Positions 7,844 to 16,371 are shown, counted from the first letter of the stretch. The stretch: DNA of 24,163 bases from Limnospira platensis (GCF_046480435.1 NZ_PKGC01000093.1), one strand, 5' to 3'. A program made the numbers and translations. The notes: a model not told the origin generated them from the sequence alone.

Positions 7844-8209
7844 TCAAACCATGCTTTTTCTGGCTTCTTCTAACACTTCCATCTCAATGGTTTGCTGATC
7901 TCCGGCAAAATCATTATCTGGGGTTAAGAAAAGCATACAATGGCACTCTTTGCGTTCCCGCATAGGAATACAAGGACAATTCCAGAAAGCATCTTTGACC
8001 TCTGCTTCCTTATCTTCATAGTGGCGGCAGGGACATAGGGGGGAACCTAAATCATCCTTATGCTTGGCAAGTCCTTCAATTACTACCGCTGTCACTGAGG
8101 GTTCAGCACAAAAATAGGTTCCAGTTCGTTTAGCATACTGTTCGGCGAATCGTTTCATCGCCTCTAAACTTTTGGGAGTGGAGAGTTTTTCGTTGATCTG
8201 CTCTGTCAT
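7844..8209 (-). CDS. ftrC: Ferredoxin-thioredoxin reductase, catalytic subunit
   Basis: This is the catalytic beta subunit of ferredoxin:thioredoxin reductase, which passes electrons from photosynthetic ferredoxin to thioredoxins through a [4Fe-4S] cluster and an adjacent disulfide. The seven conserved cysteines are visible: one in GTYFCAEPS, then CPCRHYEDKEAEV, NCPC and CHC. I chose ATG 8209 (MTEQINEKL, 121 residues) because cyanobacterial FtrC proteins begin shortly before SLEAMKRFAEQYAKRTG. The longer frame from 8272 would add 21 residues of a type not seen in the family. The gene lies 113 nt downstream of the cNMP-fold gene on the same strand. Confidence 0.95.
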   Translation of the reverse strand: MTEQINEKLSTPKSLEAMKRFAEQYAKRTGTYFCAEPSVTAVVIEGLAKHKDDLGSPLCPCRHYEDKEAEVKDAFWNCPCIPMRERKECHCMLFLTPDNDFAGDQQTIEMEVLEEARKSMV

Positions 8210-8322
8210 TATGAAAGCACTCTTGACTAAATCCGCTTTTAATATTTTAACCCAAAACCGGATCTTCTTCAAAGTCTACCTTAGCGATCGCCAAAATTCC
8301 CCATTGGTCTTAGGCATCCCGT

Positions 8323-8865
8323 TTAGGTTGGCACTACATATTCACCTCGCAGACGTTGTATAATTTCCCGAAACCGATATCCGTCCTCATCGAGAGATTG
8401 CTCAATTTCTGTGGTAGAACTATTAGTTTCCGAAGCTAAGGGTTTTTGTTGACCAAACTGGGTCACAGTATTTCGGAGACGATAGGACAAAAACTTACTT
8501 ACTGCTCGATAAAATCTCAGAGAAAACAAAGCATCCCACTCCAATTTTTCTGATAATTTTTCACGAGGAACCGATAAGACTAAACAAGGTTCTTTGGCGG
8601 TAACTGTTGCTGAAGGCATACGACCATCAACAAAAGACATTTCTCCGATAACTTCTCCTATACCCAGTGTAGCCACTTCTCGATTTCCCAAGGCGGCTAC
8701 TGATGCCACCAATGTACCATCAAGAACGATATAAAGGGCTTCAATTAGCTGACCTTCTGTAATTAAAACCATGCCAGACTCAAGTTGCTGTTGCTGACCA
8801 TTAGCAATAATCCAGTCCAGGTCACGATCGCTTAATTCTCCCAAAATAGCTAGTGTTTTATTCAT
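8323..8865 (-). CDS. Cyclic nucleotide-binding-fold protein
   Basis: A 180-residue protein whose first 125 residues form a cNMP-binding (CAP_ED) beta barrel: LESGMVLITEGQLIEALYIV, DGTLVASV, and the phosphate-binding cassette GEVIGEMSFVDGRMPSATV. The cassette keeps its Gly-Glu but has Pro where cAMP-binding members have Arg (RSA becomes PSA), so canonical cAMP binding is doubtful. After the barrel there is a helix (FSLRFYRAVSKFLSYRLRN) and a polar tail ending REIIQRLRGEY. No helix-turn-helix DNA-binding domain is seen, so this is not a full CRP-type regulator. It may be a sensor or membrane-trafficking module as in other stand-alone cyanobacterial members. The specific role is unknown. Confidence 0.85.
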   Translation of the reverse strand: MNKTLAILGELSDRDLDWIIANGQQQQLESGMVLITEGQLIEALYIVLDGTLVASVAALGNREVATLGIGEVIGEMSFVDGRMPSATVTAKEPCLVLSVPREKLSEKLEWDALFSLRFYRAVSKFLSYRLRNTVTQFGQQKPLASETNSSTTEIEQSLDEDGYRFREIIQRLRGEYVVPT

Positions 8866-9033
8866 AGGTCATCACGAAGGTAATTATTAACAATTTTAGG
8901 ATAGCTGAATAACCAGTTATCACCTCACCCGTGAATCAATTAATTAATTAATTACTACTCCTCACTATTTGGCTGTTGTCTGGCACCCTAATTTCCTTAA
9001 CTGTTGATAGCCTATCGATAGCCTACCGATGGC

Positions 9034-9852
9034 TTAATACAATTGTAGCATAAGCTGCTTACGATACTGAGGGATAAGTGGATGGTCTGTGCCGAGAAGG
9101 TCAAACACTGCCACCATAGCCTTTCTAGCGCCATCTTCGCGATATTTACGACTAATGCCGACAATCTTTAGAAATAATGAAAGACCCGCCTCATATTCCT
9201 CATTAATGATATGCTGACAGGCTTGAGTATAAAGCTGTTCGATTTCGGTTTCTCCAGGGTTTTCAGCAGCGGCTCGAAATTCGATCAATTTTTCCACCGC
9301 ACGGGCTTTAGCATAAAACTCTCGGTTATCGGGTCTAATAGTTGCCAACATTTTTTGGGCAGCTTCAATTTCATTCACGGAAATCAGAAACTGAGCAGCT
9401 TTAATAATTAGTTCGGGATGATTGGGATATTTTTCAAACAAAAAATCAAACAAATCTTTGGCTTGTTTCAGATTCCCGGAATTGGTAGCATTATCAATAG
9501 CTTTTAATCCATTTTCCAAGTATGATTTCAGGTTAAAACCTGCCAATAGTTCCCGCAGTTGAAGTTCTGATATCGCGCCGACAAAACCAGGTTTAACCTC
9601 TCCTTTGGTAATTATGCGGACATCAGGAACCCCCTCAATGTGATATTGACTGGCTAATTCTGGATTGCGATCTACATCGACTTTGGCTAAGATAAAATCG
9701 TATTCCCCCGTCAGTCGCTCTAGTATTGGTTTCATGATTTGACAAGGGCCGCACCAGGTGGCAAAAAAATCCACCATCACTAAAGTTTCCCAGGATTTAT
9801 CAATAACTTCCGCCTGAAAATTATCCTGGCTAACATCAATAGCATATCCCAT
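9034..9852 (-). CDS. Thioredoxin-fold co-chaperone with TPR-like tail (YbbN/CnoX type)
   Basis: The 272-residue protein has an N-terminal thioredoxin domain (1-105) with the active site WCGPC at residues 33-37 and the cis-proline loop GVPDVRI. A helical, TPR-like C-terminal region holds AKDLFDFLFEKYPNHPELI and an ending with LFDLLGTDHPLIPQYRKQL. This arrangement matches YbbN/CnoX, a chaperedoxin that protects proteins from oxidation and hands them to GroEL and DnaK; here, unlike E. coli YbbN, the full CGPC is present, so redox activity is expected. I chose ATG 9852 because it follows GGGAGG at the ideal distance; the longer frame would need a TTG. It starts 29 nt after the end of the LpxB-related gene and is probably co-transcribed with it. 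Confidence 0.9.
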   Translation of the reverse strand: MGYAIDVSQDNFQAEVIDKSWETLVMVDFFATWCGPCQIMKPILERLTGEYDFILAKVDVDRNPELASQYHIEGVPDVRIITKGEVKPGFVGAISELQLRELLAGFNLKSYLENGLKAIDNATNSGNLKQAKDLFDFLFEKYPNHPELIIKAAQFLISVNEIEAAQKMLATIRPDNREFYAKARAVEKLIEFRAAAENPGETEIEQLYTQACQHIINEEYEAGLSLFLKIVGISRKYREDGARKAMVAVFDLLGTDHPLIPQYRKQLMLQLY

Positions 9853-9881
9853 CTGAACCTCCCACAATAGATAATAATTAA

Positions 9882-11162
9882 TCAACTCTCGAACATTTCA
9901 ACTACCATATTAGCCAATTTTTGAGCGGCTCCAGGTTGTCCCCGGACCTGTCGCAAGCGATCGCTAATAGTTTCGAGACGGTGGGGGTTTTGCAAATATT
10001 CCAAGATGCGATCGCCAATAAATTCTGGCCTTAGCCTTCCCGAAAATTCCGGGACTATTTCTGACCCCGCCCAAATATTCGGCCAAGCCAATAACTTACC
10101 AGTGCGCTGTATATACCATAGTGCGGCGCTATTAATTCCCCTAGCCATGAGGCCACCAACACCAGGCAAATTTGCTAAAATTCCCGGGATACCATCCCAC
10201 GATCGCATAGCATCAAGTTGATAACTCGGAAGTAAAACCGCCATAGGTATAGCTAAAGCACCCAATTGAGCAGTATTAGCCCCCACCGTAGTCACAGCGA
10301 AACAGCAGCGGGAAAGCAAGGAATAAGCGGGGTGGGGAGTATACAGATAGACCTGTAACCCGGTTTTAGTTTGTAGCATGAATTGATCACCTATCTGTTG
10401 GAGATCGGCGGCTACACCAGGGAAATAATTAACCACGGGATTATATTCAGGGTTAGCCAGTTGTGCAATAGTGGAGACTTCCACCGTGGGAGCCACAGGA
10501 ATGATAAATTGAGTTTGAGGGCGGCGCTGGTGGATATATTCGGCGATCGCCAAAGTCAAGGGTACACCCTGAGCCAGTTTAGCCATTTTCGAGCCCGGAA
10601 GCAGAGCAATAAGTTCCGTCAGAGGTGGCTGTAGCAGCGAGTAAGGCTTGATTTCCTCCGGGGTGGGGGAGGAAGTCACATCAGCCATCAAGTCCCCTAT
10701 AACAGTGCATTTTGAGGCGTATAAGTCAGGTATACGGCTAATGATTTCCGGTTTCATGACCGCAAATTGGTCAACCCACCGCCACCAACGGATATCCCAT
10801 TCTCCGTAAACTATACTTTGATATCCGAGGCGGCGGGCAATGATGGGGGTAAAGGCTTGGTCGCCGCCTAAAAATAACACTAAACCCTTTTCTCGCCAAT
10901 CCCAATTTTGGGCAGTTTTTCCTAACAGTAAAAATTTCCAGAAATGTTGGGAACCCTGAACCCGGTTAATTCCTAAAAGCGATCGCCCGATTTCTACTTC
11001 CTTGCCGGTAGCGTGAGGACAGGGTGATAAAATTAGGGAAATTCTCAGATCTTTATGGCGATCGCTATTTTGAGATCTAATAGCTTCTAGGACTGGTCGC
11101 ACCCAGGTAGTTAATTCTCCTGGTCCGTTGGAGAGGATAAGGATATCGGCGGCTGTGGACAT
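9882..11162 (-). CDS. Lipid-A-disaccharide synthase-related protein (LpxB-like glycosyltransferase)
   Basis: The 426-residue protein belongs to the cyanobacterial and plant family related to LpxB but distinct from it. The N-terminus reads ILILSNGPGELTTWVRP, matching the LpxB GE.SGD-type loop in modified form. Other landmarks are LVLFLGGDQAFTPIIARRLGY, VIGDLMAD, LIALLPGSKMAKLAQGVP (the LpxB LLPGSR block with K in place of R) and AVTTVGANTAQLGALAIPM near the donor site. LpxB joins two acyl-glucosamine units of lipid A; many cyanobacteria lack canonical lipid A, so the substrate of this relative is not known. It is the first gene of a probable operon with the YbbN-like gene and is divergent from the DUF4336 gene. 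Confidence 0.9.
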   Translation of the reverse strand: MSTAADILILSNGPGELTTWVRPVLEAIRSQNSDRHKDLRISLILSPCPHATGKEVEIGRSLLGINRVQGSQHFWKFLLLGKTAQNWDWREKGLVLFLGGDQAFTPIIARRLGYQSIVYGEWDIRWWRWVDQFAVMKPEIISRIPDLYASKCTVIGDLMADVTSSPTPEEIKPYSLLQPPLTELIALLPGSKMAKLAQGVPLTLAIAEYIHQRRPQTQFIIPVAPTVEVSTIAQLANPEYNPVVNYFPGVAADLQQIGDQFMLQTKTGLQVYLYTPHPAYSLLSRCCFAVTTVGANTAQLGALAIPMAVLLPSYQLDAMRSWDGIPGILANLPGVGGLMARGINSAALWYIQRTGKLLAWPNIWAGSEIVPEFSGRLRPEFIGDRILEYLQNPHRLETISDRLRQVRGQPGAAQKLANMVVEMFES

Positions 11163-11264
11163 GGCTTGGCGATCGCTTAGTTATCATGATTAAGTATTAT
11201 CTAATTTTCGCCTCTCAACCAGGTTTCTGATAACCTCTAATAAGTGCTATGAACTTTAAGACCA

Positions 11265-12500
11265 GTGGAAAGTCAACCTGCTCACCCTAACCCCCTCAGT
11301 CACTCCTCAGACTGGCGTTGGCCATGGTGGCCCTTAGTCCCCCTTTACCCATTTAGTCAGCGTCGCACCATTCGCCGAGAAGTGGTTAGCGATCGCATTT
11401 GGACTTTTGAGCAGATCCAAGGTATTCTCTATGTGGTGGTTCCCATTCGCATGACCGTCATTCGGTTGGATATGGGGGGATTATTAGTTTATGCTCCTGT
11501 GGCTCCTACTCCTGAATGTGTTAGACTGGTGAATGAGTTAGTGGCTGAATATGGAGAGGTGCGCTATATTATCCTCCCCACCACCTCCGGTCTCGAGCAT
11601 AAAGTTTTTGTCGGTCCCTTTGCGCGGAAATTTCCCCAAGCCCAGGTTTTTGTGGCTCCAGAGCAATGGAGTTATCCGTTAAAGTTACCCTTGAGTTGGT
11701 TAGGTTTACCGGCCAAACGTACCCATATTTTACCAGCAGATTGTTCGGAAACTCCCTTTTCTCGTGAGTTTAGTTATGCCATTTTAGGTCCGATTAATCT
11801 AGGGTTAGGAACCTTTGGGGAAGTCGCCTTTTTCCATTGGCGATCGCAAACCTTATTACTCACAGATACCATAATTTCCATTCCCGAACAACCCCCCGCC
11901 ATAGTCCAACTCGATCCGTATCCTCTCCTATTCCACGCGCGAGATAATGCCTTTCAAACCGTGGCAGATCACCCCATCACCCGCCAAAAAGGATGGCAGC
12001 GGATTACCCTATTTTCCCTGTATTTCCAACCAGATACATTAGACCCACTGCCATTAAAACAAGCTCTCAGTGACGCTTTAAAAGCCAGCGATCGCTCTCG
12101 AAAAGCCTATTTTGGTTTATTTCCCTTCCAGTGGCGATCGGGCTGGGAAGAAGCCTTTAACACCCTGCGAGGAGACGGCAATATATTAGTGGCTCCCATT
12201 CTGCAAACCCTGATCTTGAATCGCTCCCCACAAGTAACCCTCGCCTGGGCGGATCGTGTTTGCGAGTGGAATTTTAACCGGATTATTCCCTGCCATTTTG
12301 ACGCACCCATCACAGCCACCCCCCAAGCATTTCGGGAGGCTTTCAGCTTCCTAGAACCCCAGGAAGCGCCGCCACAAGGTTATTTAGGCAGTTCAAAGCA
12401 CCCCCTCCCAGCGGGAGATTTTACCATCCTCCAAAATATAGATAAACGCCTAAACCAATGGGGAATTACTCCCCCCCCAGCATCAGCGAAAATGCCGTAA
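11265..12500 (+). CDS. DUF4336 domain-containing protein (metallo-beta-lactamase-like)
   Basis: A 411-residue protein of the cyanobacterial/plastid DUF4336 family, distantly like metallo-beta-lactamase folds. The core starts at IWTFEQIQGILYVVVPIRMTV, then LLVYAPVAPTPECVRL, YIILPTTSGLEHKVFVGPFA, and TLLLTDTIISIP. The usual HxHxDH zinc motif is not preserved (TSGLEHK stands in its place), so hydrolase activity is uncertain. The end reads WNFNRIIPCHFDAP. The first codon is GTG at 11265, because no in-frame ATG precedes the conserved WPWWPLVPLYPF segment. The 102-bp gap to the divergent LpxB-related gene probably holds both promoters, but none is clear by eye. The tail after about residue 385 is Pro-rich and likely disordered. 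Confidence 0.88.
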   Translation: MESQPAHPNPLSHSSDWRWPWWPLVPLYPFSQRRTIRREVVSDRIWTFEQIQGILYVVVPIRMTVIRLDMGGLLVYAPVAPTPECVRLVNELVAEYGEVRYIILPTTSGLEHKVFVGPFARKFPQAQVFVAPEQWSYPLKLPLSWLGLPAKRTHILPADCSETPFSREFSYAILGPINLGLGTFGEVAFFHWRSQTLLLTDTIISIPEQPPAIVQLDPYPLLFHARDNAFQTVADHPITRQKGWQRITLFSLYFQPDTLDPLPLKQALSDALKASDRSRKAYFGLFPFQWRSGWEEAFNTLRGDGNILVAPILQTLILNRSPQVTLAWADRVCEWNFNRIIPCHFDAPITATPQAFREAFSFLEPQEAPPQGYLGSSKHPLPAGDFTILQNIDKRLNQWGITPPPASAKMP

Positions 12501-12742
12501 ATTTATCGAATAGGTAACCCTAATAATCACGAACTATGATATAATAGTTTGTGAAATATCATCGGCATTTGCATCCCGAAAAATACCCATAACTCAAAGG
12601 CGATCGCCACATCTGACCTAAATATATTACTGTGGCGGAGAAGGGAGTTGATGCAAGAAAGCCGGTTTTTCAGAGTCAGGGAGACCGCAGCACACCAGAC
12701 CAGAGTATAATGAACAATGAGAGACCTCGAAAACACCTATAA
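12501..12742. other. Gap before the DUF4351 gene with a palindrome and a -10 box
   Basis: No gene is supported in these 242 bp. AGAAAGCCGGTTTTTC at 12658-12671 with its neighbours is an imperfect copy of the AGAAACCGGGTTTCT palindrome seen later in the window. TATAAT at 12706-12711 lies 31 nt before the next ATG and could be its -10 box; no -35 is obvious. Confidence 0.45.
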
Positions 12743-13660
12743 ATGACCCGATTTATCTACGACCAATTCACCAAACAATATATCCAGGAACTGTTGATGC
12801 AATTAGGTCAAACTGAAACCAGTAAAACCATGGCTTCAGAACGGCGAGAAATTGACATATTTTTCACCCCCCACCCCGAAAACATCGGCGAGGCTAGTCA
12901 CCTAGGCTTATTGGGAAGATTAGCCACCACCAGTGCGATTTTTGAACCCTTTAGCAATGCGGTTAAACCCAGAGAAATTCGCAGTTGTCTGGTGAAGCTC
13001 CTAGACCTGATAGCGGAATTGGAACGGCAAGCCACCCGGGAAAAAAGACGGCTCACTCCCGCACAATTACCCCAGTTGTGGATTCTGACCCCCACCGCCT
13101 CCCCCGCCATTCTAGCAGATTTTGGCGTTACGGTAGACCTGGAAAACTGGATGAGTGGGGTGTACTTTCTCCCCAAGGGACTAAAAAGCGCTATTATAGT
13201 CATCCACCAACTACCGCCGACACCAGAAACCCTATGGTTGCGGATTTTAGGGAAGGGGAAAGTCCAAAAACAAGCCTTACAAGAACTGTATCAACTACCG
13301 GCAGATAATCCCACCCGAGAAACCACGCTAGAATTACTGTATAACCTGCGCGCGATGCTAGAAGCGCGGCAAAATTTAGCCCCAGAAGAGAGGGAGTTAA
13401 TTATGGAACTATCACCCCTGTATTTACAACGCTTACAAACTGTTAAGCAAGAAGGTATCCAGCAAGGAGTCCAACAAGGTATCCAACAAGGACAGCGATC
13501 GCTCCTTGAAAGTATGTTACAAGTTAAATTTGGTGCCGTGGATGCAGAATTAGCTGAGATTATCGAGGGGTTAATTCAAGTTCCCCCCTTGGAGCAAGCA
13601 CAGTTGATTTGGCAGTTATCACGGGAGGAGCTTTTGGCTCGGTTTTCCGGTGACTTGTGA
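12743..13660 (+). CDS. DUF4351-type Rpn/PD-(D/E)XK-like protein with QQG repeat tail
   Basis: The 305-residue protein belongs to a large, multi-copy cyanobacterial family often annotated as DUF4351 or, wrongly, as flagellar assembly protein H. The N-terminus (YDQFTKQYIQELL, then SERREIDIFFTP) resembles the restriction-nuclease-like fold of Rpn proteins, with Glu-Arg-x-x-Ile-Asp as the candidate metal site. A middle section has the family block LPQLWILTPTASPAILADF. Near residue 235 a coiled region repeats EGIQQGVQQGIQQGQR, and a DUF4351-like C-terminal domain (LLESMLQVKFGAVDAELAE) closes it. It may be a DNA-acting mobile-element or genome-plasticity factor, but no activity is established for this branch. 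It opens the accessory island and ends 28 nt before the shared promoter-like block of the CHAT gene. Confidence 0.82.
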   Translation: MTRFIYDQFTKQYIQELLMQLGQTETSKTMASERREIDIFFTPHPENIGEASHLGLLGRLATTSAIFEPFSNAVKPREIRSCLVKLLDLIAELERQATREKRRLTPAQLPQLWILTPTASPAILADFGVTVDLENWMSGVYFLPKGLKSAIIVIHQLPPTPETLWLRILGKGKVQKQALQELYQLPADNPTRETTLELLYNLRAMLEARQNLAPEERELIMELSPLYLQRLQTVKQEGIQQGVQQGIQQGQRSLLESMLQVKFGAVDAELAEIIEGLIQVPPLEQAQLIWQLSREELLARFSGDL

Positions 13661-13687
13661 ACCTGGTGGGGGTGTTCAAAGAGTCAC

Positions 13688-13719
13688 GGGGTGGGGTACA
13701 ATCAAGGTGCGGTGGCGCG
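13688..13719 (+). promoter_or_regulatory. G-rich promoter-like block shared with gene fragments at 20.5-21.8 kb
   Basis: GGGGTGGGG (13688-13696) runs directly into TACAAT (13697-13702), then after eight bases GGTGGCGCG (13711-13719). The same layout recurs at 20560-20591, and the first part at 20792-20806 and 21746-21761, in the last two cases just upstream of family gene starts. TAMAAT could be a -10 box and the G-rich block a conserved operator. This is inferred only from recurrence. Confidence 0.5.
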
Positions 13720-13770
13720 AGGCTTCACTGAACCGACACCACCGAACCCAGACTCACCGGAGGCGGAACC

Positions 13771-13887
13771 ATGTCGAGTTGGCGTGAGAGATGGCAAAAT
13801 CTATGGCGGTTTCTCAACACCCCTTTATTCACTTCCCCGACTCCGGGAACCTCTAACCCAACCGTTGAGGCGATATCCCATGAATGA
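13771..13887 (+). CDS. 38-codon frame overlapping the CHAT start: leader peptide or displaced N-terminus
   Basis: ATG 13771 follows a strong GGAGG (13759-13763) at 7 nt. The frame encodes MSSWRERWQNLWRFLNTPLF followed by a Pro/Thr/Ser-rich linker and stops at TGA 13885-13887, overlapping the CHAT start ATG 13880. Its last residues are ISHE, and the CHAT protein begins MNEYLDIW. Deleting the single T at 13885 would join them as ISHE-EYLDIW. Other cyanobacterial TPR-CHAT proteins, as I recall them, start with a similar Trp/Arg-rich segment and a Pro-rich linker. This is therefore either the true N-terminus displaced by a one-base insertion, or a translationally coupled small protein. The sequence alone does not decide. 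Confidence 0.55.
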   Translation: MSSWRERWQNLWRFLNTPLFTSPTPGTSNPTVEAISHE

Positions 13888-16132
13888 ATATTTAGACATT
13901 TGGTTAGAAATCCTGGAAGCCAAAAAAAGGGGATTAAGCGGGAAAGCCGTTTATCCCATTTTCCAAAAATACCAAGACCAACTCGACCTCGATTTTGCCG
14001 AAACCCTCCGCCAATGGTTTCACTCCCAACTCGACCCCAAGAAAATTAGGAAAAATAAGGACCTAGCCCGAAACCTTCATAATTTTGCCATTAATATTAG
14101 TGATTTCCCATTAGGCAGTCGAGCCAATAATCTGGAAATTGCCATTCTTGCCTACCAATCCGCCTTAGAAGTCCGCACCCGCAGCGCCTTTCCCGAAGAT
14201 TGGGCAACGACTCAAAATAACTTGGGGAATGCCTACTCTGACCGCATCCGGGGAGAGCGAGCCGACAATATGGAGGAGGCGATTCGCCGCTACGAAGCCG
14301 CCTTAGAAGTCCGCACCCCCTCCTCCTTCCCCCTAGACTGCCTCCAAACCGGACGCAACCTCGGCAACCTCGGCTATGACCTCCAAAACTGGGAAATCGC
14401 CATCGAAGGCTACGACAACGCCATCCGCGCCGTAGAACAGAGCCGGGACTGGGCGACCTCCCCCGACACCAAACGTCAAATCCTGGAAGATGCCCTGCCC
14501 ATCTATGGCAAAATGATACAGGCTTGCCTGCACCTGGAACGCTACGACCAAGCCCTGCTCACCGTCGATCGCAGTAAGTCCCGCACCCTCATGGAAATGC
14601 TCACCAGCGCCGACCTGGTTCCCAAAAACGCCACCCCCCAACAACAGGACCAATACCGCCAACTCAACCGGGAAATCGCCGCCCTCCAACAATCCTTCGC
14701 CCCCACCGAGACCCCCGAAGCCGGGGAAACCGAGACCCCCGAAGCCGGGGAACGCCGAGGACACCGGGACATCGCCACCGCCACCGACGCACCGGGAACC
14801 CCTCAACTGAAACACCTGCTGCAACAACGGGACCGCCTCCTGGCGCAAATCAACGACCCCGCCTTCAACCTTCTCCAGAACGTCCGCCCCCAACTCCCCG
14901 ACTTTCGCCAACTCCTGACCCCGGAAACGGCTCTCATCGAATGGTATCTCCCCCAAGACCCGAACTTGGGAGCCTGGGCGTTCACCGTCACCCTAGACCA
15001 AGACCGCCCCCATATAGACGTTTACTGCTACAGCGCCGACCAACGCCAGCGCCTCGACCAATTCAACCAAACCTACTTCGCGGACTACCGCCAAGCCAGT
15101 TGGTATCAAGCTCTAGGCGATCGCCTAGATGACCTCACCGAATATCTTCACCTATCGGATATCATCGCACCCCTGCCGCCCACTTGTCAACGGCTGATTC
15201 TGATTCCCCATCTCTACCTGCACCTGTTCCCCCTCCACGCCTTATCCGTTGACCTCAACGCCCCCGCCACCCCGTTACTAGAGCGCTTTAGCCAAGGGGT
15301 CAGCTACGCCCCCAGTTGCCAAATTCTCGACTACATCCACCACCGCCCCCAACCCGCCACCCCACCCCAATTCTTCGCGGTGCAGAACCCCACCCAAGAC
15401 CTGAACTATGCCCAAATGGAGGTCGAGTTCATCCGCCCCTACTTCGACCCCAACACCTATATCCTCAGCCGGGAAGCCGCGACGAAATCCGCCCTCAATC
15501 GCCCAGAAACCCTGGAGAAACTGCGCGAGAGTCATATAATTCATTTTTCCTGTCACGGGGGCTTTGACAGCGAAAAACCCCTCAATTCCGCCGTGATTTT
15601 GGCAGGGTATGCACCCCTCGAATCTGCCCCCACGGAGGAAAAACGCCAGACCCTCACCCTCCGGGATGGTCGCCGCTTCGACACCGCACAGCAAGGCTTA
15701 ACCCTGGGGGAAATTTATCGCAATCTGGAAATTCCCGCCTGTCGTCTGGTGATGCTTTCGGCTTGTGAAACGGGACTAATGGGGAGTTTATTGACCGATG
15801 AATATATTGGGTTAGCCAGTGGATTTTTGTATGCGGGAACTCCGGCGGTGGTGAGTAGTTTATGGTGTGTGGATGATTTTGCGACGGCTTGTTTGGCGAT
15901 TCGTTTCTATTATGAATTCCGCCAAGATGAGCGGGTGGTGATGGCATTACATAAGGCGCAAAATTGGCTCAGAGGGGTTTCGGCGGCGGGGTTTTTAGAG
16001 TGGTGTGGTCAGGGTTTGCAGATGACGGAGGAGGAATGTGAGATAATTGAGTTTAAGTTAATGGATTATGATGAGGATTGTCCCTTTGGCGATCGCCGTT
16101 ATTGGTCCGCTTTTGTGGCGATCGGTTTGTAG
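13880..16132 (+). CDS. TPR-CHAT domain protein (caspase-like protease)
   Basis: From ATG 13880 (GAGG ribosome-binding site about 9 nt upstream) the protein has 750 residues. Residues about 82-190 form TPR repeats, e.g. AILAYQSALEVRTRSAFPED and EEAIRRYEAALEVRT. A helical linker with an 8-residue duplication (TETPEAGE twice) follows. The C-terminal 320 residues are a CHAT domain, a clan CD caspase/separase-like peptidase. The catalytic dyad is visible: His559 in HFSCHGGFDSEKP and Cys629 in VMLSACETGLM, and the family ending RYWSAFVAIG is intact. CHAT proteins act in bacterial conflict and signalling; some are activated by partners such as gRAMP or other sensors, with the TPR part recruiting targets. 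No obvious sensor partner is adjacent. The central part is clearly richer in G+C than its neighbours, suggesting transfer or recombination. Confidence 0.93.
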   Translation: MNEYLDIWLEILEAKKRGLSGKAVYPIFQKYQDQLDLDFAETLRQWFHSQLDPKKIRKNKDLARNLHNFAINISDFPLGSRANNLEIAILAYQSALEVRTRSAFPEDWATTQNNLGNAYSDRIRGERADNMEEAIRRYEAALEVRTPSSFPLDCLQTGRNLGNLGYDLQNWEIAIEGYDNAIRAVEQSRDWATSPDTKRQILEDALPIYGKMIQACLHLERYDQALLTVDRSKSRTLMEMLTSADLVPKNATPQQQDQYRQLNREIAALQQSFAPTETPEAGETETPEAGERRGHRDIATATDAPGTPQLKHLLQQRDRLLAQINDPAFNLLQNVRPQLPDFRQLLTPETALIEWYLPQDPNLGAWAFTVTLDQDRPHIDVYCYSADQRQRLDQFNQTYFADYRQASWYQALGDRLDDLTEYLHLSDIIAPLPPTCQRLILIPHLYLHLFPLHALSVDLNAPATPLLERFSQGVSYAPSCQILDYIHHRPQPATPPQFFAVQNPTQDLNYAQMEVEFIRPYFDPNTYILSREAATKSALNRPETLEKLRESHIIHFSCHGGFDSEKPLNSAVILAGYAPLESAPTEEKRQTLTLRDGRRFDTAQQGLTLGEIYRNLEIPACRLVMLSACETGLMGSLLTDEYIGLASGFLYAGTPAVVSSLWCVDDFATACLAIRFYYEFRQDERVVMALHKAQNWLRGVSAAGFLEWCGQGLQMTEEECEIIEFKLMDYDEDCPFGDRRYWSAFVAIGL
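14705..14752 (+). repeat. 24-bp perfect tandem duplication inside the CHAT gene
   Basis: Two exact copies (14705-14728, 14729-14752) encode TETPEAGE twice, in frame, in the linker between the TPR and CHAT regions. Each copy contains a CCCC...GGGG hairpin core. The copy number probably varies between strains by slippage. Confidence 0.85.
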
Positions 16133-16371
16133 TGGATAATGCCCTCTCCCCAGCCCTCTCCCAGAGGGAGAGGGAGCAAGAGTTGAAGGGAGTTGTTATG
16201 TGTTCTCGTCCCGTTACACGCCATCTCTTGCCCGGGCTGGAGCCTTACTGGGAATAGCCAACTAATCAGGGACAAATCTTGACATAATTTAACGCTTTTA
16301 ACAATCAAATTATGCTATAAATAAGCAAGAGCTATTTGCCGTTAGTTAATCTCTGAAAAATTGAGGAAGCT
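16133..16371. repeat. REP-like CCCTCTCCC hairpin downstream of the CHAT gene
   Basis: In this 239-bp gap, CCCTCTCCC (16154-16162), a three-base loop AGA and GGGAGAGGG (16166-16174) form a perfect 9-bp stem. An extra CCCTCTCCC half-site lies upstream at 16142-16150. The same 36-bp arrangement recurs at 18091-18126 with loop TGT. It could fold in the CHAT transcript, but lacks a T-run. A TTGACA hexamer occurs at 16279-16284 without a well-spaced -10. Confidence 0.7.

Noticed and set aside
8210..8272. Upstream extension of FtrC by 21 residues
   Set aside because: FtrC proteins begin just before SLEAMKRFAEQ; the added hydrophobic-basic stretch is not typical.
13691..13879. GTG-started 63-residue extension of the CHAT protein
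   Set aside because: It has no ribosome-binding site, low-complexity unrelated residues, and overlaps the shared promoter-like block; ATG 13880 has GAGG at good spacing.
14333..14956. 207-codon open frame on the minus strand, Gly/Val-rich
   Set aside because: It lies fully antisense to the CHAT gene, in its high-G+C part where long spurious frames are expected, and has no domain motifs.
15278..15694. 138-codon minus-strand frame
   Set aside because: Antisense to the CHAT catalytic domain with no family resemblance.
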